A DNA stretch of 58,057 nt, taken from Bradyrhizobium sp. GTDB lineage: Bacteria; Pseudomonadota; Alphaproteobacteria; Rhizobiales; Xanthobacteraceae. Position 1 is the stretch's first letter, and every line of letters starts with the position of its first letter. The translations under genes were made by a program, and so were the position numbers. Shown piece by piece: positions 53,946 through 58,057 of the stretch. The stretch is from positions 1-58,057 of the forward strand of contig NZ_JAURXB010000225.1 of the NCBI RefSeq assembly GCF_030654605.1, given 5' to 3'. The notes under the pieces were generated by a model. The model was not told the origin of the DNA. It did no database searches and worked only from the letters and a program-made list of their open reading frames with translations.

Positions 53946-56716
53946 ATTTTTTCGACATCGACATCGATGGCAAGACGGTTCCGGCCGCCGTCGGCATAAC
54001 CATTCTCGAGGCGGCTGTTGCGGCGGGGGTCGACCTGCCGCATCTCTGCGCCTGTATGCGCGAAGGCTATCTGCCCATCGCCGCATGCCGGACGTGTCTC
54101 GTCGAGTTGAACAACCATGACGGCCTTGTGCCGGCTTGCCGCCACAGCGTTGCGCCAGGGATGGTGGTCCGTTCGGATAGTGCCCTGTCGAGGCGCACGC
54201 GACGCACCGTTGTGGAACTCCTTGCATCTGAAATGAGCGAGCCGGCGGCGAAGCGGCACCCGGATGGGCTTTTCCAGCGCCTAGTGCGACGGGTCGAGGC
54301 CGATAGTGGCCGGTTCGGCAACCGCGCGGTGCGCTCGGAGCCGGACCGAAATCATTCTGCGATCACCGTCGATGCGGACGCGTGCATCCGCTGCGGCCTG
54401 TGCAGGTCCGCCTGCCAGGACGTTCAGGTCAACGGCGTGATCTCGCTCGCCGGTCACGGTGACGGACTCCACGTTGCGTTCGATACCGGCAAGGATATCG
54501 GCGACAGCAGTTGCGTGTCCTGCGGAGAGTGCGTCCAGGTGTGCCCCACAGGCGCCTTGTCACCGGCCGTGCTCTTCGCGCCTGAAGCACCGGTAGCGAT
54601 CGAGTATTCGGCGGAGACGGTCTGCCCATTCTGCAGCGTCGGTTGCCGGGTAAATCTGCATGTCGCCGAGGATCGCGTCGTGTATGCTGACGGCGCGGAT
54701 GGGCCGGCCAACCACGGTCGGCTTTGCGTCAAGGGACGCTTCGGCTTCGGCTACCTGCGACATGCCGAGCGTCTTACCGTCCCGCTCATCAGACGCGACG
54801 ACGCCCCCAAAGATGCTTCGCATAATTTTCGGGGCGCCGAGGTACTGGAGATGTTTCGCCCCGCGACCTGGGACGAAGCGCTGGATCGTGCCGCGTCCGG
54901 CTTCGCCGACCTAAGAGATCGTCACGGAGGGGATGTCTTGGCCGTTCTCGGATCGGCCAAGGGAACCAACGAGGACGCATATATTCTCCAGAAGCTTGCA
55001 CGGACCGGCTTCGGCACCGCCCATATCGATCATTGCACCCGGCTTTGCGCCTCGGTACCGCCACTCGCGGAAGCCATCGGGTTTTCCGCCGTCACTGTCC
55101 CGATCGAGCAGATAGTTAACGCGGATGTGGCTCTTATGGTCGGCTCGAACCCTGAAGTGAACCACCCCGTTGCCGCCTCGATCATGAAAAACGCCATTCG
55201 GCGCGGTACCAAGCTCATCCTGATCGATCCTTACGAGCAACCATTAGCGCGGCTGGCGACAGTCCACCTGCAATTGCGACCCGGTACGGACGTCCAACTT
55301 TTGTCGGCTATGACGAAGCTCGTGATTGCCGAAGGGCTCTATGACAGCAAGTTTGTCGATGATCGACTGGAGGGTTTCGACGAACTTGTCCAGCGCGTCG
55401 AAGCCTATACGCCGGACGTGGCGGCCCGAATCTGTGGCGTTTCAGCTGAAGCCATCGTGGAGGCCGCTCGTCTTTTCGCGAAGGCGCCGGCCGCCATGTG
55501 CTTTTGGGGAATGGGCGCCTCTCAGCATGTGCACGGAGCCGACAATATCCGCGCAACGATCGCCTTTGCTTTGGTCTGCGGACAGATCGGGCGCTCGGGG
55601 ACTGGCCTTCATCCGCTCCGTGGGCAGAACAATGTGCAGGGATCCTGCGACGCAGGTCTATTGCCGCATTATTTTCCCGGCTACCGCACGCTTGACGACG
55701 CTGTGCAGAGAAGCCTTTTCGAGACGCTATGGAAGACGCAGATTCCGATCGGGTCAGGGCTTTCTGTTGTTGAGATTATGGATGCCGCCAAAGCCGGAAA
55801 GATGAAGGGGCTCTATGTCGTCGGCGGAAATCCCGCCATGGCGAATCCCGATCTTGCCGCCACCAGGGAAGCCGTCGCCCGATTGGACCACCTCGTGGTT
55901 CAAGACATCTTCCCAACCGAGACGGCCGCCTTTGCTGATGTGATCCTTCCAGCGGCCGCACTTGCGGAAAGATCCGGGACTGTCACGAACACCGACCGGA
56001 TCATCCAGTTCGTCGAGCCTGTGCTATCGCCTCCGGGCATGGCCCGCGAGGACTGGGCAATCGCCTGCGCCATCGCGGCTCGGCTAGGACTGTCTTGGGC
56101 GCGGGACTCGCACGAGGCGATTTTTGATGAAATGGCGTCGGTTGTTCCTGTCCTCAACGGCTTGAGCTGGCAAAAGCTCAAGACCGAACGCGGCGTGCGG
56201 TATCCTCTCAATCCGAACGATCCGCTACGGATGGATCACCCGATAGGAAGCAATCAGATACCGCAGGACAGCCTGTTCTCGACCGGCTTTCCACGAGGCC
56301 CCCGGGCTCGGCTCGCAGCCCTGGAAGGTAAGTGTCCCAGCGAACTGCCCGACGCAGCGTTTCCCTTCACGCTGATTACAGGGCGCGTCCGCGAGCATTG
56401 GCATACGGGCTCGATGACGCGACGATCTGACGTGCTCGACGCGTTAAGTCCTGAAGCACTGCTCCACGTCTGCCCCTCCGACTTCGACCGACTGGCTCTT
56501 TCGTCGGACTACTTGGTAACCGTGGAGACTCGCCGAGGGGCTGTAACTGTTCGTCCGGTCTCCGATCAGCGAATTCAGCAAGGCGTTATCTGGATGGCAA
56601 TGTCGTTCTTCGAGGCCGCAGCAAATGAACTGACCATCAATAAACTCGATGCATACACACGCGTGCCGGAATACAAGTACTGCTCCGCTAAAATCGTTGT
56701 GAACAAGGTCAACTAA
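53942..56716 (+). CDS. Formate-dehydrogenase-like molybdopterin oxidoreductase alpha subunit, altered active site
   Basis: A 924-residue FdsA/FdhA-like subunit. In order: a [2Fe-2S] domain (Cys36, 49, 52, 66); a linker where the His/Cys-ligated cluster of NuoG/FdsA is missing; two [4Fe-4S] sites (Cys148, 151, 154, 158 and Cys191, 194, 197, 201); the Mo-domain [4Fe-4S] (Cys228, 231, 235, 262); and the two bis-MGD domains. Cys369 in HIDHCTRLCASVPPL is the molybdenum ligand, but residue 370 is Ala where formate dehydrogenases have an invariant His. Arg560 in HPLRGQNNVQGSCDAG, the oxyanion Arg, is kept. Joined by an ATGA overlap to the diaphorase and co-transcribed with a phosphite-type transporter, it is more likely to act on another small oxyanion than on formate; hypophosphite is my favoured guess. 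Confidence 0.88.
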   Translation: MNFFDIDIDGKTVPAAVGITILEAAVAAGVDLPHLCACMREGYLPIAACRTCLVELNNHDGLVPACRHSVAPGMVVRSDSALSRRTRRTVVELLASEMSEPAAKRHPDGLFQRLVRRVEADSGRFGNRAVRSEPDRNHSAITVDADACIRCGLCRSACQDVQVNGVISLAGHGDGLHVAFDTGKDIGDSSCVSCGECVQVCPTGALSPAVLFAPEAPVAIEYSAETVCPFCSVGCRVNLHVAEDRVVYADGADGPANHGRLCVKGRFGFGYLRHAERLTVPLIRRDDAPKDASHNFRGAEVLEMFRPATWDEALDRAASGFADLRDRHGGDVLAVLGSAKGTNEDAYILQKLARTGFGTAHIDHCTRLCASVPPLAEAIGFSAVTVPIEQIVNADVALMVGSNPEVNHPVAASIMKNAIRRGTKLILIDPYEQPLARLATVHLQLRPGTDVQLLSAMTKLVIAEGLYDSKFVDDRLEGFDELVQRVEAYTPDVAARICGVSAEAIVEAARLFAKAPAAMCFWGMGASQHVHGADNIRATIAFALVCGQIGRSGTGLHPLRGQNNVQGSCDAGLLPHYFPGYRTLDDAVQRSLFETLWKTQIPIGSGLSVVEIMDAAKAGKMKGLYVVGGNPAMANPDLAATREAVARLDHLVVQDIFPTETAAFADVILPAAALAERSGTVTNTDRIIQFVEPVLSPPGMAREDWAIACAIAARLGLSWARDSHEAIFDEMASVVPVLNGLSWQKLKTERGVRYPLNPNDPLRMDHPIGSNQIPQDSLFSTGFPRGPRARLAALEGKCPSELPDAAFPFTLITGRVREHWHTGSMTRRSDVLDALSPEALLHVCPSDFDRLALSSDYLVTVETRRGAVTVRPVSDQRIQQGVIWMAMSFFEAAANELTINKLDAYTRVPEYKYCSAKIVVNKVN

Positions 56717-57425
56717 ATGCCGCCACTTTAACTGACGCCGCGAATTCACACAAGCGAGCGCTAACAATACGCAGAATTCGCTGAAGGCAGGATAGCACGA
56801 CGCCGGGCGGGGTCGGGGTGCGTGCTCATCTGCGCCGCCTGGTACGGCACATGTGGATGCGGTGGCACAAGACGCGAATTACGTTCCGCGGCGACGTAGT
56901 CCCCGGTCAGGCCAAAGCGCCGACATAACCTTCTTCTCTCACGCCGCATTCGCAGCGCAGAGTGACAAGCTGTCCCGCCGACATGGCTTTCACCTCGATA
57001 TGCATTGCGGGCTTGTGCAGGTCCGATCGAACGCCGCACCGAACAGTAACGTTCAGCGATTGATGTGAGCAGTACGCGTAAAGATATCAATCTGAAGGCA
57101 GAGATTGCCACACCCGTTCAAAAAACTGTTGCGTGTGAATAATAAGCGTCCAAGAGTGCCCTCTCCACCGCATGGTGGATCGATAGTTTAGCGTGCCGAT
57201 CGACGTCGGGACCCCGCGCCGATTCACAAGCGAGTTTGCAGCATCCTGAAGATGCACAGGTGTGAGTTATGCAAACTTCTGCTTTCTTGTACATTTCGGG
57301 TTGATCGCAACGGATTGTTTGGCGGTGACTTGCAGAGGCCCTGAAAGCTGCTTGCCTGGCTTTCCCTTGAGCTGCCTTGCGTTTTTAGAATGGTGGGATG
57401 TTTGGGTCGGTTCCTGACCAATCAT
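56717..57425. other. 709 bases without a supported gene
   Basis: No open frame on either strand shows family features. The only structure seen is AGTTTGCA (57233-57240) paired with TGCAAACT (57270-57277), enclosing a small hairpin GCATC-CTGAA-GATGC (57241-57255). This lies between the molybdo-enzyme gene and the relaxase end. Confidence 0.6.
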
Positions 57426-58057
57426 TCAAATCCCGATCCCAAGTTGGCGCCCGAACTGCCAGGAGACATTGTGGCCCCGCATGACGCCAGCGACCTCCCG
57501 TCCAATCTCCTTTTCGATAATTGGCCGCCACGGCACCAGGCTGAAGCCCAACCCGTCATCGATCATGGCGAAACGCCCGCTGGCGAGTTGGGCCGAGCCA
57601 ATCAGCGTGCCGCGAATGGTTTGTCCGTCCTCGATCGGCCTGAAGCTGAGGCCGCGTTCTCCGGCAAGCTTTTGGCCCACCCGCTCGACCTCCTGACGTC
57701 CAAGGGCGGACAGAAGATCCTTTCGGCTCCGCACACTCCCGTCGGAATGGCGCCAGGCTAGGCCCTGCCGGATCAGTTCGTCCTTGCGCCGTTCAAGCGC
57801 ATTTTTCACTTCGGAGCCAAACCCAGCGTCCGCGAGCGCACCCTGTTCGCGGTTGACCAGTTGCCGGTCGAGCCAGGTGGCGCCATCGCTGGTGACCTGG
57901 CGGTCGAGATCATAGGCTGAGAGCACGCGCACATTGGTTCGGCGGCCTTGCGTGGCATCGTAGGCCTGGGCGCGGTCCTCGAAATCGTCCGGGATCCGCC
58001 AGCAGTCGGCGTCGATCCGCTCGACAATGCCGGCGCGGCGTAGTGCCTCCAGGCGCC
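57426..58057 (-). CDS. DUF3363 relaxase/mobilization protein, C-terminal part (runs off right edge)
   Basis: At least 210 codons read from the right edge to the stop at 57426. RLEALRRAGIVERIDADCWR, then RRTNVRVLSAYDLDRQVTSD, GLAWRHSDGSVRSRKDLLSA, FRPIEDGQTIRGTLIGSAQL and the end VMRGHNVSWQFGRQLGIGI match the C-terminal domain of DUF3363 relaxases (VirD2/TraI-type mobilization proteins). The N-terminal nicking domain is outside the window. Its presence marks the right part as an integrative or mobilizable element. Confidence 0.82.
   Translation of the reverse strand, partial: RLEALRRAGIVERIDADCWRIPDDFEDRAQAYDATQGRRTNVRVLSAYDLDRQVTSDGATWLDRQLVNREQGALADAGFGSEVKNALERRKDELIRQGLAWRHSDGSVRSRKDLLSALGRQEVERVGQKLAGERGLSFRPIEDGQTIRGTLIGSAQLASGRFAMIDDGLGFSLVPWRPIIEKEIGREVAGVMRGHNVSWQFGRQLGIGI

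Noticed and set aside
53942..56716. Annotation as an ordinary NAD-dependent formate dehydrogenase
   Set aside because: The His after the Mo-ligand Cys is Ala, one FeS site is missing, and the gene is co-transcribed with a phosphonate/phosphite-type transporter near ptxD. It cannot be excluded without assay.
56761..57111. A 116-codon minus-strand frame downstream of the molybdo-enzyme gene
   Set aside because: No family features, no ribosome site, and scattered rare composition; treated as non-coding.

Overview
The window comes from a high-GC alphaproteobacterium. Gene order, codon use and several palindromic intergenic repeat families look like Bradyrhizobium or a close relative in the Nitrobacteraceae (Rhodopseudomonas-type). 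This is inferred from gene content and recollection of the genus; no 16S or other marker lies in the window.

Positions 1-45,200 look like ordinary chromosome. In order: a YjbQ-family gene cut by the left edge; a secreted coiled-coil protein; an HCCA-isomerase/DsbA-like protein; the F0 half of ATP synthase (atpI-B-E-b'-b) between a good promoter and a strong terminator; a lipid-attached or periplasmic hypothetical; a GNAT acetyltransferase; an M16 peptidase overlapping thrC; a GH17-like membrane glucan enzyme; and the whole aa3 cytochrome oxidase cluster on the minus strand (ctaC-ctaD-ctaB-coxF-like-ctaG-ctaE-DUF983-SURF1). Then come ialB-like, a TlpA-like/DsrE/DoxX redox trio divergent from an HxlR regulator, tldD-lepB, a nucleotidyltransferase, a PAN-domain protein, gshA, a divergent marR/gst pair with two matching operators, a FAD amino-acid oxidoreductase, a beta-oxidation cluster (FadB-like, thiolase, acyl-CoA dehydrogenase), a SnoaL-like/PadR divergent pair, a PodJ-like polar scaffold with Sel1 repeats, a TSUP exporter with its TIGR02186 partner, a strongly structured non-coding stretch, a CadC-like winged-helix/TPR regulator and a higBA toxin-antitoxin pair.

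From about 45,200 to the right edge the character changes to an accessory, mobile region. It has broken genes, a 5'-truncated IS3 transposase, a second frameshifted transposase remnant, AT-rich spacers, and at the right edge the C-terminal part of a DUF3363 relaxase.

Inside this region is the most interesting system. It holds a phosphite dehydrogenase gene (ptxD, 336 codons, catalytic Lys76, Arg237, Glu266 and His292 all in place) and a LysR regulator on the minus strand. Facing away is an operon for a Tat-type PhnD/PtxB-like binding protein, a permease, an ATPase, a NuoE-NuoF fusion diaphorase and a large formate-dehydrogenase-like molybdopterin subunit. The last three genes overlap, and the permease overlaps the ATPase gene. 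The molybdo-subunit keeps the metal-ligand Cys and the oxyanion-binding Arg of formate dehydrogenases, but the invariant His after the Cys is Ala. My hypothesis is an NAD-linked, molybdenum-dependent oxidation of a reduced phosphorus oxyanion (hypophosphite to phosphite) feeding PtxD (phosphite to phosphate). The gene families are well supported; the substrate of the molybdo-enzyme is inference.
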